A stretch of DNA of 64,000 nt from Isoetes taiwanensis (Eukaryota; Streptophyta; Lycopodiopsida; Isoetales; Isoetaceae), in NCBI GenBank assembly GCA_021234155.1, contig JAJEKV010000215.1:374001-438000 (forward strand), read 5' to 3'. The notes beneath the pieces were generated by a model. The model saw only the letters and a program-made list of their open reading frames with translations, made no database searches and was not told the DNA's origin. Shown one piece after another: positions 11,723 to 24,233 of the stretch (position 1 is its first letter; every line of letters begins with the position of its first letter). The translations under genes were made by a program, and so were the position numbers.

Positions 11723-12500
11723 TTCTCCCCTCGTTAAAAATTATGCTATCCTCAGCACCTAGACAAGTCTACAGGAAATACGGGTTATGCTATGGCAACA
11801 CATCACATATTACAAGGAAAAGTCTCCCCCCCTTAAGGAAGGCAACACAGGACCGAAGGAATAGAATAGAAAGGAAGGGTGCGGGATAGTTTGAGAATTC
11901 AAACAACTTGGAAGGAATTAGCAAAATGCTTAACAAATTGCTAAAAGGTGGTGGAAAATCCAATGCAGAGTTCATATGAAATCGGACATTGTGATGCATG
12001 GGAAGCTCAAAAGATCTTAGAATAAATCCAATATGGATCGCAGATATGAGTCCGTAGAAATAATTCCCAGACCATCAGAAGCAGTCAGTGGTGAGATTAT
12101 AAGTTGCACAGAGATTATCATCTTCAAGGTGATCAAAGTTGAAAATGATGTATAATGTGCAATTCATAAGTCTGAAAGGATTCATGAACGTTAGCATGTG
12201 TTCAAGAAAATAGTTTAATATGCAAATGCTATTCACAATGCGAATTATAAAGAGTGAAACATGAGAGAACATGAATCTAATGGTGGCAAGGCATATATAG
12301 ATATAAGAATTTATGAGCTATTAATGTTAATAATATCGAAAGACTCTTAAAAAGATGACACAGGTTGCATAGCAATCGTTTTTTATGCATGAGAGTATCC
12401 GGTATTGTAACGTGGATTGATTCGAGTAAATTGCACTGTTAGAAAATAAAAGTGCGAGTTTGCGGAAACAAACGAGACCCTCAGGTTTTAGCTTAATCAA
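11723..12500 (-). mobile_element. Remnant of LTR-retrotransposon interior, non-coding
   Basis: Sequence inward from the polypurine tract. No gag or pol motif is readable. The piece 11962-12294 recurs in reverse orientation at 39840-40188 at roughly 85-90% identity by eye, which supports a repeated element. Apart from that match I see no feature. Confidence 0.45.
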
Positions 12501-12860
12501 TTTTTTTTTATGAACGTGGACCTTTATTACTCAAACGAATACAAAGAGTACATGGGGGACTCAAAACCCAGTGGAGAAGATGTCCACTCGAGCAATACTA
12601 CCCACCACATACATAACACATAAAAGCAGAGAATACATGTCACCACGAGCACAAACTATTTGCTATGAGTAAGCATGTATCTGAAAATATCGCTCCCAAT
12701 CGACACTCTTGACCTCATCCTTTAAGTAGGAACACTTATACGCCTTTATAATGCGACTACGAGCATCACTAAATATGGAAGCTGATATAGCTCCATAGAG
12801 AATGGTTACCATCTTCTGCTGGCGCTGGCGCTGGCGCTTCCGTTTCCGCCTTTCTAAAAA
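12501..12860 (-). mobile_element. 5'-truncated LINE 3' end
   Basis: A poly(T) run at 12501-12509 (poly(A) on minus) is followed by 'gaacgtggacctttattactc', like a LINE 3' UTR. An open frame then gives a peptide ending AYKCSYLKDEVKSVDWERYF and a short tail. Only about 350 bp are present, as in many truncated LINE insertions. The RT domain itself is absent, so the call rests on the tail and position. Confidence 0.4.
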
Positions 12861-14026
12861 AAGAAAACCTTCATGCCGGATCCCTAGCTTCTTTGTAGCT
12901 TGTCGGATCCGAGGTTCTCGCCCATTCTGCCTCTGATCCTTTCAGTTTCAGTTGCGGTCGTTCCCCCTATAGAGGGGGGACATTCCTCTGCTATGGAAGA
13001 AAAGGGCGACTATGGCCCTTTGACCAAGACTTTTCCAATCATTTGAAGGCTAGATTCAGCAGGATATGGAGGACGTATAGCTATGGCACTCTACTTGGGT
13101 GGCAGACTCTCGGCTACTTAAACCTTCATCCGCTTTGCAAGGATCATATCTCCCTGCTTGCTAATCTGCTCTACACTCTCTCAGTCTCAAGTTTGGGTCT
13201 CCCTTTTCAGTTTGTGAAACCCCCCTTCCTTTGATCCAATGTCTAAGATCGATGGGGCTGCCACTTCCTCTTTTCATCGCTTGCTCTGCTGCATCTAGCT
13301 CCACTTCTCCATCTTCTTCAGCTGGCTTAGAATCTGAAAACTCTAGATATTTCGTCATTTTCTACAATCTCCAACAGATCTGTTGTGGCTGGCTTGAGGG
13401 AGCAACGGTTGATCTCTGGGCCTTTTTGGTTGACGAGAGTAACTTCCCAGAAATCTTCTTTGTTGGTGAACAATCAGGGCCAACCACTGACCCAGCTGCT
13501 GCTGCTATCGAACTTAAGATAGCATATTTGAGTGCAGACCGTCCCCCTCTGGCTAAGTTTATGCTCTACTCTGATTTTCTGGCTGATTTCATTACCTTGG
13601 AACTCTATAGACCTAACTAATGTGGTCTCAAGATGGAGTATTTGGTTCTTTCCACTGATTCAAGCCCTCAACTCTCAGTTGAATCATCACTCTCACCGCC
13701 TTCATCCACTCGTTCCCTGCTTACAGTGCCCTCTATATATCGTCGTGTCATTTTGATTAATACTGAGTTCATCTGGTGGGGAACCATCCAAGGTCCTATA
13801 GACTAGCTCTGGGTCTCTATTATTGACAGCAGAACTCTTTACAGCGATCAGTTCCTTTGTGCTGGCGGGTTTGCCATAACAGGGGATCCTTTTTTCGTGA
13901 GAAACTTAGTCAAACTCCTTGTTTTTGGAGATATAGAAGCTGCGCCATCTCAATCACTACTTGTCACTTGTTCCTGGCTGCGAGAAGGGCTCTTTTGGTT
14001 GGAGATATACTAGCTACTTCCAGTCC

Positions 14027-15620
14027 ATGGATCATACAGTAGCTGTTGTTGGTGAATCGGAGGACTGCACCCTTTCTGTTCGTATTCCAGAGGTGGCGAA
14101 CAGAACCCGTCACATTAGTAATCTTGGGCTGATAGCCAAGATTATTAGAGGGAATCCCTCTTTAGCAGAAATTAAGAAGGTGGTGCAGCGGGTCTGTCGA
14201 GGTCAAAGCCTTCTAAGGCTGCAGCCTCTTGGGAATCTATATGTTCTTGTCTCCTTCTCATCTGAAAGAGACGCTGATCTTCTTTTTAAGAAAGGTATCA
14301 TCACTTGTCCTAACGGTCAAGTTCTGTTCCAGCGCTGGCGGCCCAGATTCGACTCCACGCAGCCTGATGCTTTATTCTACCCCCTGTGGATCTCGCTTGC
14401 CACCCTCAGCACAGAGTTTTGGACAGAGAAAGCCCTCAAAATCATAGTCTCCCCTCTAGGAGAGCTTGTTTCAATGGGTAAAGTTTGTGTGTCAGCCAAC
14501 ATATTCAAACCCATTCCACAATCTCTGGTTTTTAAAGGCTTCGACAATGAAAAAATTGTATTTAAGCTGCAGGTCTCTGGCCTCCCTCTGCCATGCCATA
14601 CCTGTGGTTCTCTGGTGCATCCAGGCGCCATTTGTGTCCCTGCTCCTACTCCTGAGACCTTCTCTGATATAAAGGGGAAATCTGTGGCTTTGGCAGATGC
14701 GGAAGATGGGTTCATAAGAGTCTCTAAATCCCGCAGATTGAGGGGCTCCTCCTCCAATGTAGCGCTCAATCAGATTGCACAGCCCTGGGGTCCTGACCCA
14801 CTTATTGGTGTAGAACAGACTGGCGCTAAGCCCCCAGAGAAGGCAGATAATGGCTCCCTTGAAGCCAGCGAGACAGGTCTGCATTCTGAAGTCATAGATC
14901 AACCGACCTCTCCTAAGTCGATGGACCTACAGTCCGGAGCTTCACTCCATCTTCAAAAGTTCTCTGAACCAATGCAGCTGCCTCTAAGCTGCGCCCCTGT
15001 AGAAGGTAAATTTGCTGATCTGCCCATGTCTCTAAGCAGATGATGGGAGTTTTGCAATTTCGTCCAAGCAACAGTCAAGCATTGCCGTAGCACAGGATCA
15101 TGCCGTTATGATGCCTTTTGGTGGCCCAAATCCAAGAGCAGTGGTTGCTGCGGAAGGTATCCAGATCTTACCAGCATCCCCTAAAGAGAATGAGCTGAAG
15201 AAGGTGCTTTTTTTACAAGAGAGATATCAGGCTGCGGTCAAGGCAGCCATAGACTCTTGTAAGGTTGTGGGGGAAGAACCCAAGGACCCCAAGTCGGCTG
15301 AATCCAGCCCCGGTGGTCCATCTGCTGCTGAGCAGCAAACTGGGTCGTTGATGGAAGCACACCATTCATGTTCTAATGGTCCGGCTGCACCATATCAGGA
15401 GGAGAACCACACCTTTGTAAGTGGCTTGGATGGCTTGCCCTCTGCTGAGGGCTTGTCTACTCAAGTTCCGGAGGATTATGAATCATTCAATCCTCATGCC
15501 ATTGACAATAAGAAGAAGAAGAAAGGTAATGGTAAGAAACTTAACAAACATGCCTTTGAATCGGCGGTGGCAAAGATTTTCCATGACCACTCTTTGGCTG
15601 AAGGCTCCACAGCAGTTTGA
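14027..15620 (+). pseudogene. LINE ORF1: DUF4283-like domain and CCHC-type zinc knuckle
   Basis: The likely start is the ATG at 14027 (MDHTVAVVGESEDC). The first 200 residues follow the plant DUF4283 pattern (KIIRGNPSLAEIKKVVQRV; ALFYPLWISLATLSTEFW; ISxxF-type ANIFKPIPQSLVF). A zinc knuckle follows: CHTCGSLVHPGAIC (C-x2-C-x4-H-x4-C) near 14597-14640. The first frame stops at 15043. A different frame then runs from 15108 to 15620, with a Lys-rich stretch (NKKKKKGNGKKLNK). One frameshift near 15043 would join them. The protein should bind the element's RNA. Confidence 0.75.
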
Positions 15621-15859
15621 TCTGGTATTGGGCTCAAGCATAAGGCTTTGGCAGGAGCTCAGAAAGGAGTTCGGTAAGGAACAGGGCGCCTTTTTTCAGG
15701 ATGGGTCTGTAAAATTGGCATTGATTTGGGAAGACAAGGTAATGGCTGGGAAGGCTCGGTCCGGCCTATCTCTTTATGTTATTGTAAGGGCTAAGTCCCT
15801 AAGCGAATCTAGTGATGATGGCTCTGAACCGTTTTCAAGCTGGTTGGATGCCCAAACCA

Positions 15860-16860
15860 CAATTTTGTAATATGATATCAGTAATACAAGTTTTCGGATT
15901 TTATAGTTATACCCTCCTCTGTGTACAATCACTTTGCATGACACATAGCTCAGCCAACAAATTGGATACTCGGTGTATCTATAAGCAATCTGAAGACTTA
16001 TGCACACCTGATCTCGGCAAAAAGTTTAGCACAATGGTCGGAGGAGATGGTTTTGGTTTGGTTTTTGGGTCTGCCTATAAGATTTGCAATGCTCAAAGCA
16101 AGTCCATTCCAGTGATGTTTATTCAACGTCTGATCATTTTCTGGATAGCCCTTGTCCCTCAACCATCTGAGGTGAGGACAAGGATAGTCGCGGCTACTCA
16201 AAAAGCTCGGACGACATTCTGGTTGCCTCGGGGGAAGTAGTACGCTGACAAAGGGGATTTTTGTCTTAAAGTTGAAGACAAGCTGAGGTGGGGGACATGG
16301 CCCTCTGCACTAGGGATAACTAATAATTATGGGCACACTTATGGGGGAATCTATGGTGTCCTCTACTCCTCGGTCAGAAAGGGGACAACTTACTATGAAG
16401 GGTACAATTATGGGTGCCTTGTCTTACATGTGAACAATGGAGTTTGGCCTACTCTCAAATGTGGAAGAATGGGTCCATTCAGATTGGGGTCAAGGCTACC
16501 AATAGGACATAATGGTGATAATGATGGGTACTCCTGGTACATTGGATGGAACAAAGGTGGTAATCTTGGGTCGGGCTATGCCATCTTGGGAGCTTTGGGG
16601 ATCCTTCAATTCTCAAGGTATGTGCATGCTCTCCAAAGTCAACACTTGGTTTTGGGATATAGAAGGGCTATTTTAATAGTCGAATATTATATGTCCCTAA
16701 AGAAGTTAAGGGACAAAGGTGCGCAACTATGGCCCAGGTACTCTTGGAAGCGGACCAAGGTACCTTTTTCAGTTATGAAAGTGGGCCTTGCCAGAGGAGA
16801 CCCACACCCGTTGTCAGAACTGCTTAGCGGGGTCCTCATCATAGGAGAAAGGTGCGCCTG
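15860..16860 (+). other. Region between LINE ORF1 and ORF2
   Basis: About 1 kb separates the two ORFs, longer than usual for plant L1 elements. It holds several partly open frames and short imperfect direct repeats (for example 'tatgggca' and 'tatggg(t)g' words around 16320-16420). No domain recognised. It may be internal LINE sequence or an insertion. Confidence 0.4.
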
Positions 16861-16887
16861 TACAGTGTCAGTTATACACATTCTTCT

Positions 16888-19800
16888 ATGAAAATAGTCT
16901 CTTGGAACCTTCGTGGAATAAAAGGTGCTCTAAAACGTGCAAGAGTTTTAGCAGATATAAGGTCCTTGAAGGCTGATATTGTGCTCATTCAGGAGCATCG
17001 CCTCCCGGATTTTGAGGCGAGATCAATTGGCAGTTGGGTAGGCAACGACTACTACTCATTTAGCTGTGCGGCTAGGGGAACCAAAGGGGGCACCAGTATT
17101 CTTTGGAAAAGTCAAATACAACGCTCACAATATGCTGGTAGGGATGGTCGCTGGCAAGCAATCATATTTGAAAATAATGAATGTATGTGGGGATTGGTTA
17201 ATGTATATGCATCTAACAAGCCGGCTGAAAGAGCAGTCATGTGGAAAGAAATAGAAAGCTGGATCGGTCAACATGGGGATGATATTGATAATTGGATCCT
17301 GGGGGGTGACTTAAATATGACTGATGTATGGGATCAGAAGATCGGATTGCATCGAAATCTTTTAAATGCTGAAGAAACTACTTGGAATTCATTGTTGAAC
17401 ACGGTCGGGCTTGCCCTTGTCCCACCTTCAAATGCCACTTTTTCCTGGTCGAATAAGCAAAAGGGACATGCTCAAGTCTATTGCCTCCTGGATAGATTCT
17501 ATATGGCCAATAGGTCAGCGCATTTCATGGAGAAATGTTATGTGGAAGGGGAGCTTGCTTTCTCACATTCCGATCATGTCCCCCAAAGTCTGATCTTTGA
17601 AAACATCCCTACTGTTAGGAAGAGTGGGAATGTGCCCTTTAAATTCAACACGTCATGGTTGGGGAAGGAGGCTTTCTGCAGGCCTTTTAGGCAATATATG
17701 GCCTCTCTCAACGATGCTGAAAATAGTCCCAGTATGAATGCATGGGCTAAAAAGCTCAGTTTGATGAAAAATTGGGTAAAAAGGTGGGGCAGGAACCGAG
17801 CTCTAGAATTCAAAAGAGAGAAAAATGAGGTGTACAATCAGTTGAGGCTGATTAAGCAGGAACTCCTAGTGCATCCACACGACATTGATATGCAGTTGCT
17901 GGAGGAAGAATTTGAAGGGAAGGCTAAGGCAATTGAAGAAGTTGAAGCCAGAGGTGCAGCGGTTCGTTCCAAAACCAAATGGTATGCAGAGGCGGATCAT
18001 GAAAACTCAAAGTGCTTTTTTAGGATGGCCGGGGCGAGATTATCAGGTAATAGCATTTCTTCAATCAAGGATGATAATTCACATACATTAGAAGACCCCC
18101 AAGAGATCTCGTCCTATATTAGAGGAAGCTTTGAAAAACAATTTCAGGAAGACCCCCTTCCCTCTTCATACCACTCAGAGATTGCTTCTTGGATGACCAG
18201 AATTGACTGGAGTGACTCAGTCACTAGAGAAGAAAATCAGCTTCTGCTCTGCACCCCTGAGGGAGATGAGATCCATAAAACCCTTTGTTCACTGGCAACT
18301 GGAAAGTCCCCTGGACCAGGAGGCTTCCCCCCAGAATTCTTTGTTGAGTTCTGGGATGTGCTTGGATATGACTTCAGTCGAGCTGTCCGAGGAGCTTGGA
18401 CCTCTAGTTCTCTACACCCAACGCTGGCAGCTAGATTTATTACTCTAATCCCAAAAGTCTCTAGACCTCAGGTCCTTGGGGAGTGGAGACCTATTGCGCT
18501 CACAAACAGTTTGTACAAAGTGGTTATGAAGGTCATTGCTAACCGACTGAAGCCCATTCTCAATAGAATTATTGGGAAAGAACAGTCTGCATTCTTACCA
18601 GGCAGACACATCCTGGACAACTATCTGGCAGCCAGAGAAGGAATGCACTGGTGCCGTGCCTCTAAGCAAAACTGTGTCCTTATCAAAATGGATTTCAGGA
18701 AAGCATATGATTCATTGAGTCACATGGGTTTTGATACACAGTTTGTGAGTTTGGCTATGGGGATGAATAATCTAGCATCTGCTTCTGTGCTAGTCAATGG
18801 TCAGCCTACAGGAATGTTTGATCTTAGGAAGGGTATCAGGCAAGGTTGCCCATTGGCACCATACTTATTTCTTATTATGGCGAATTTGCTAACTAAAATG
18901 GTTCAGCTGAAGATGCTTGACGGGAACTTGGAAGGACTGGCCTTCCCTGAAGGTACAGAGAAGCTGACAATCATGCAGTATGCTGACGATACCTTTATGT
19001 TCCTCAGGTATGACGATGATAGTTTTTAGTCATTTCGTCATATCCTACTCTCTTTTGAGGTCATTTCAGGAATAGGCCTCAATGCCAACAAATGTTCAGT
19101 CCTCTGGCCATTGGATACTGATATTGATCCGAGAGCTAGAGGGTTGGGGTTTCTTGTAGTGGCAAATGGAGAGTCAGTTAAACTCCTCGGACTCCCCCTT
19201 GCTATTTCTAATAGTATGAAGGGCTTATGGGCCCCTATCTTGGACAAGCTCAGGAAAAAGGTGGCAATGTGGTCCTCCAAGACCTTGGCTACATCTGGGA
19301 GAGTTACAGTAGCCAATGCGGTTCTTGCTGCCTCGCATATTTACTACTCATCTGTCATGGTGGCCCAAAAAGGTATTTATGACCAAATGCAAGTTATAAT
19401 CCGGAAATTCATTTGGGGGGGTATGGCCAAGGTAGCTTGGTCTGAACTATGTCGAGACAAGAAGGATGGAGGCTTGGGTTGCAAGGATCCCTTCGCACAA
19501 GCTCAGGCTCTGGCAGCTAAATTTGTCTGGAGAACTCTCCAGAATGAGTCATCTCTGGCTCTAAGGTTCGTGTCCTACTGGCTGAAGCAAGGTAAATTAC
19601 TAGGTAAGCCTTCCCTCCCTAGGGACGAGCTTGGAGCCATGTACTACAGCTTCAAGATAGCTCCAGGGACATCTCCTGTCATGAGAAGGATTCTACAAGC
19701 ATGGATGGAAGTGCAGCATGCTTTTACCCCTATGATCCCTCTAAGGGAAGCAGGAGGGTTTAGTATCTTTTGGAACACGAACATCTGGGACAGAGATGGA

Positions 19801-20707
19801 CTCCCCTTAGCTCTTTCCCATCCTCGTATCTTCATTAAATGGAAGAGATCAGGAATCACACAGTTGCAACACTTATCGGAGAGTGGTAGGTGGATTAGCT
19901 GGACCAAGTTCAAGAGTAAAGTCCCCTCCACTGGGGAAGGGGACAAGGCAGTTCTTCGAGAGATCCTCTCGAGAGTCAGGAATGTGTCAGGGGTCACTGG
20001 ACCGCAAGAAAACTGGTTACTTGATGGACAAGTGATCTATAGTGTCGCCAGGATTTACCGATCTCTTCGTATGGATACGCCTCTGAGGGCTGAGACAAGG
20101 CTTAGTTTGGGTCATGTGATGACAAAAGGAATCCTAGCTAACTCTTGGAAATCTATGTTCTAAGAAGATTCAGTTCTTTAGATGGCTAGCCCTGCAGGGT
20201 GGGCTGAGTACAAATGAGAACCTCCATATCAGAAATATGAATGGTGATGATAAATGCCCACTTGGATGTCAGGTGCGGGAGTCGGCTGGACACCTTTTCT
20301 TTTGTCCATCGATTGCAGAGTTCTGGCATTGGGTAAGCCCCATCATTGGTATATCTATGCACCAACTAGTATGGCCTGATTTGGTTATAGCACTGGATAG
20401 AAACTGCATAGACGCCTCGCTCCTTAATATTGCACTCTGGGTGATCTGGAAGCACCGCTGTGATATAGCTATTGGGGGGTCTGCGATCTGCATAACAAGA
20501 CTGAAAAACTATTTCAATCTGGAAGTTGCATTGATGGCTCTGTCACATCATCGACAGAATGGTGTAAGATATAACAGAGAGTTAGACAGACTAGGGACTC
20601 TGGAAGGGTTCTATTCCTTCTTTAGATGTCATTGGCTCAATAGAAATACTGCGGATGCAACTGATGCTAGTAATGAGGTGGTAAGTGTCTTAGCAATACC
20701 GAGCTAA
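16888..20707 (+). pseudogene. LINE ORF2: endonuclease, reverse transcriptase, zf-RVT; one stop and one frameshift
   Basis: The start is the ATG at 16888 (MKIVSWNLRGIKG). Endonuclease motifs: VLIQEHRLPD, VNVYASNKPAERAVMW, ILGGDLNMTD and SHSDHVP (up to about 17585). RT motifs: GKSPGPGGFPPEFF (18303), SAFLPGRHILDNY (18587), IKMDFRKAYDSLSH (18683), IRQGCPLAPYLF (18835) and catalytic MQYADDTFMFL (18975). An in-frame TAG at 19027-19029 is followed by the same frame to 20163. A frame change then leads to the zf-RVT region CPLGCQVRESAGHLFFC (20257-20310) and a stop at 20707. It is about 1270 codons long, normal for plant L1 ORF2. Only two lesions suggest fairly recent activity; a sequencing error could account for either. 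Confidence 0.9.
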
Positions 20708-21138
20708 GTGTTGTGGGGTTCCAGATGTGGAAAAGGAGTGAAACCGCTCTGTAGTACCCACCATATGGTGAAGACAGGTGATCTCCCTTATAGTACCCAC
20801 ATGGTGGGGAAGAAGAGCTGGTGATATTACCTTGAGTACACAATATCTGGCTACACTCTTTCTCCCCTTATATGGGGATATGATGTACTTTATCTTATAT
20901 CTTAATACATACATACTCTTACCCTCAAAAAAAAAAAAAAAAAAAACATCTGCACATGCAATATATTTGACATCTGGACCTCTTGTCAGGCCTTCTTTTC
21001 TTTGAACATCATAGTAGATAAAACCATGGTGATCACTGAAAAGAAGGGCCTGATGGAGAGGGACAGATGCCAATTAGGATTAGTGGAGTAACTGTCATCT
21101 CTTTCACCCTGGCTTAGTCTCTTTTGTTTGTCCTGTTT

Positions 21139-21201
21139 GATGTATCTAAAGTGCCCCCTAGGATGAGGTCGCTCACTCACTTTAGGTGGCGCTTTAGATA
21201 T
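21139..21201. repeat. Small hairpin (TATCTAAAG...CTTTAGATA)
   Basis: TATCTAAAGTGCCCCCTAGG is mirrored by a sequence ending GTGGCGCTTTAGATA. First of four consecutive foldbacks. Confidence 0.65.
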
Positions 21202-21270
21202 ATTCAAATAGGAAAATCGGAAAGAGAGTAAGCTTGGAGCGCGACCCTCTTGAATGGTTGTCAATTCACC

Positions 21271-21745
21271 AGGTTTGATATTGTCCGTGGCAAAGAATAT
21301 AGATTTCTCGAAATTCTTGTTACCTCCTTTAGAAAGAGCGAGCTTTGCTCTCGCTCTCTTTTGGGGCCTCTCTGTGTCAATGTAGCTTAGTTACTTTGCT
21401 AGGTTATATTACACAAAGAGGCTCCAAATGGGAGGTGGAGAAGAAATCGTTCGTTCTAGAGGTAAAAGTTCTCGTATGCAAGTTGCTATGACGTCAGAGG
21501 TGAGAGCGTACCCTAATTTCAAGCCAAAGTGGTGCTTGGGCTTTGTCCATCTATATAGCGGCTGTTAGACACCAAATCATGGAATATCCTAACTCCTGCT
21601 ATTGATGGAGAACCTCGAGCAGCACCGTGACTTGAAATTAGAGGACGCGTCCCCTTCGGCGTCGTCGTGGATTGTACAAGGACGGAGGTAACAAGGTTTT
21701 GGAGTATTCTATTTTTATTATGGCCACGGATGATACAAGCCTGGT
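21271..21745. repeat. Long imperfect inverted repeat (about 475 bp)
   Basis: The outer arms pair around CCGTGGC ... TCTTGTTACCTCC (21283-21331) with GGAGGTAACAAGG ... GCCACGG (21684-21730). Inner arms pair CCTAATTTCAAG (about 21512) with CTTGAAATTAGAGG (about 21632). Between them lies a separate hairpin at about 21355-21445, sharing the word CAATGTAGCTTAG with the next foldback. Arms have clearly diverged. No ORF is supported. Confidence 0.6.
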
Positions 21746-21790
21746 GGTTGCTTGCAATTCTGTGGGTTCATTAGAGATTAGTGATTGATG

Positions 21791-21920
21791 AGTGAAAGCA
21801 TCGAGACTTCCCAATCTTTCTTTCCCCGCCTCTTTGGGCAATGTAGCTTAGTTTACATTCTAAGTTCCATTATTCAAAGAGGCGTGAAAGCAAGATTTGG
21901 GAAGTCTCGATGCTTGCACT
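21791..21920. mobile_element. MITE-like hairpin, family A, copy 1
   Basis: 45-base arms: AGTGAAAGCATCGAGACTTC... (from 21791) and its reverse complement ending TCTCGATGCTTGCACT at 21920, with CGCCTCTTTG near the loop. A relative lies in inverted orientation at 49348-49479. Two or more dispersed copies argue for a mobile hairpin rather than a chance palindrome. Confidence 0.75.
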
Positions 21921-21951
21921 CAGGTCGAATGTCGAACCCAATATCACTTGT

Positions 21952-22197
21952 GGATTGTCCCATCCACTGGATAGGTAAGGCGTAACTCCGGTATGCCAAA
22001 TGTGCATTTGAATGCCATCGGAATCGTGTATCTGTACCTCCATTCCTTTGGGCGGCACCTGCCATGTAAACCCATTAGGTATGTAGAGCATGTGCCATCC
22101 AAAGGAATGGAGTACAGATATAGGGTCCTGATGGCATTCAAATGCCAATTTGGTGTACCGGAGATACGCCTTACCTATCCATTGGGTGGGACGATGG
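21952..22197. mobile_element. Foldback element with about 105-bp arms
   Basis: The left arm from 21952 (GTCCCATCCACTGGATAGGT ...) and the right arm ending near 22197 (... ACCTATCCATTGGGTGGGAC) are about 85% reverse-complementary over about 105 bp. They share AAGGCGTA, CATTTGAATGCCATC and CCATTCCTTTGG, with a loop of about 40 bases. The stem is long enough to give small RNAs if transcribed. Overlapping open frames are symmetrical by-products. Confidence 0.8.
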
Positions 22198-22558
22198 GAT
22201 GGAAATAATGGAACACGGTGATACATAATCATTGGAGAGTGGATCATGTATCTAGTGAAATCTCATCTCTGTCATAGTCGGCTCGATTGATCCGCGGCTG
22301 TTTGACCCCTTGGCATGCGTAGATTACTTCTCATCAGCAAGATTCTGTGGCATGCGAAGGGGCAAGCAGCAACGGAAGTCAAGCCGGCTTTGGCGGGGGA
22401 GAGGTTTCTCTAGGCACTTAGGTCGATTGAGGCACATGGAACGAAGTTACAAATTGTTGAAATGACCAGAACCATTATACATGACTGAAACATAAAACAC
22501 GGTAACGAAATATATAGAAGACAAAAACTTATAACAAAAAACTTTACTTTTTATTGAT
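22198..22558. other. No gene seen
   Basis: About 360 bp between the last foldback and the solo LTR. Short AT-rich stretches and no supported ORF. It may belong to the 3' flank of the hAT element, which the LTR insertion has separated. Confidence 0.5.
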
Positions 22559-22563
22559 AGTGC

Positions 22564-24233
22564 TGTGACGTTCCAGCACAGTATACGGTCCCAGGACGTA
22601 TACTGTACTGCCCCGTCACGCGTACACGCCACTCCGACTGACGTGTACGCCGACGTGTAGCCAAGTGGGTAGCCCCTAGGGGGCAACTTGCTAAGAATGT
22701 GCATTAGTATTAATGTGCACATTTTCCAATGTACACATTAATGTGGGCACACATTCCCATGTGGCCACTTGATGCCAAGTGGGCCATACCCAAGTGTGCA
22801 ATTAATGTGCACATTTACCAATGTGCACCTTCATTAATGTGCACACATTTCCATGTGGGCACATTTTGCCACCTAGCCATTAATGGCAAGTGGGCCCATT
22901 CCCAATTATCCCACATGCCAAAAGGGGATAATTGGAAACCCTAACCAACCCCCATGTCTATATAAGAGGGGAAACCCTAACTTGCCCAATTTCGTTTCTA
23001 GGGCTTTAGAACTCTGTTTTGGCTGCCTCAAGAGCCAAAACCGCATCCCAGACTCTGCCTGAGTGAACTGTACCCTTAGTTTCCCTTGATTCGAGCGTTT
23101 CAGCAGGATGGTCGAGCTCAGGTCAGGAGGAGCCCTTCAAGGATCAGGTATTTAGGCAATTTAATAGCTTAAACCCTCTTCTAGTCATAAAATCAGTAGG
23201 TTTAGCCTATTAAATTGCTCATAGCAGCCTTCTAGATCTCTAGATACCGGACTCTAACTAAAGAACCTAACTCTATGACATAGATTAGATCTTGTTCTTC
23301 AGTTCTTTTATGATGTATGTGGATGAGGTATCTCTATGAGCTCCTTGTATTGGGAAGGGGGTTAGAGACCTAAAGCTTGGTAGTAGATGCTCCTAGATTA
23401 GCCTCTCTAGCACCATATAGATTCGGCCTGTGCACAAGAACCACACCTGGTTGTGGGTGAAGGGACCAGACTGGCTCAGAAGGAGGTTCGTGTCCTGACT
23501 CTTGAACGATCCCTCTGGTGTGTAAGGCCTACCGGGGATCATTGTGACTAGGTCTAATGGCTTGCCACTGAGTGCGGGCAAGGCATGGGCTCGACACCCG
23601 TGAAGTGGGGTTCACTTTCCATTGGGTTCAAGTCGAATAAGAGCAGTGGCTCTCTAGTCTCCTTGAGTCAGCATGTAGATCTCTGGAGGTAGCGATCCCT
23701 GCCTGCCCCATCGGACCTGGGGAGATGTAACCCAGGAATAGCCCTTCCGGCTATGCATCCGGCGGGCTACAGTCAAGTCCCAACACTTTTCAACCTACTC
23801 TGCAAAGTGTGCACAGGAGGGGCGGATGGAGTGGACGACCCATTGCCATGTTCTTATGCCAGCCAAATCCATTGCCATGAATTCTGTCTGCAAAGAACTC
23901 TGGAGACCCAAGCTTGTCAGTCCATCCCTGTGTCCGAGCCTTGGGTAGGATTTCCCTATGTATTGTGCTGATCATTGTCTATGCAGATGTGATGTACCAC
24001 CCTTAGGGGTGGGTATCTGTGTTGCTCTTATATACTGACATGTATGTTTACGCTTCCGCAGCTAGGTAGGCCCTGAGGGAGACGGGGTAAAATGACCCCT
24101 TCACTCTTCCCACTGGAACCCGTTACGGTTGCAGTGTCATGTGGAGGGCCCTGTATCGGCATGGAGCTGGTATAGGGGGAGAACTCTTGTTCGTATACGG
24201 TGAGTGCACCGTATATGAGTAGGGGACGTCACA
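22564..24233 (+). mobile_element. Solo LTR, 1670 bp, with 5-bp target-site duplication AGTGC
   Basis: Starts TGTGACGTTCCAGCAC and ends GGGGACGTCACA. It is flanked by AGTGC at 22559-22563 and AGTGC at 24234-24238, a perfect 5-bp target duplication as made by Ty3 or Ty1 integrases. A TATA-like CTATATAAGAGGGG lies near 22958, about 395 bp in, with AACCCTAA words around it. The upstream U3-like part holds repeated palindromic AATGTGCACATT words. No coding interior or second LTR is present, so it is best read as a solo LTR left by LTR-LTR recombination. Confidence 0.9.
22690..22875 (+). promoter_or_regulatory. Repeated TTAATGTGCACATT words in LTR U3
   Basis: Five or six close copies of (T)TAATGTGCACATT, with variants such as AATGTACACATTAATG, within 190 bp upstream of the TATA-like box. 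GTGCAC is palindromic. Position and repetition suggest protein-binding sites of the LTR enhancer; this is inference. Confidence 0.45.

Larger units (their letters stand above)
12870..20946 (+). mobile_element. LINE (plant L1-type), nearly complete
   Basis: A plus-strand non-LTR element with ORF1 (DUF4283-like plus zinc knuckle), ORF2 (endonuclease, RT, zf-RVT) and a 20-base poly(A) at 20927-20946. ORF2 carries only one in-frame stop and one frameshift, so this is the youngest-looking LINE here. The 5' limit is not certain; a target duplication of the sequence after the poly(A) (CATCTGCACATG) was not found upstream. Confidence 0.88.

Noticed and set aside
21785-22247. Overlapping ORFs on both strands
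   Set aside because: They follow from the symmetry of the foldback elements; peptides on the two arms mirror each other.
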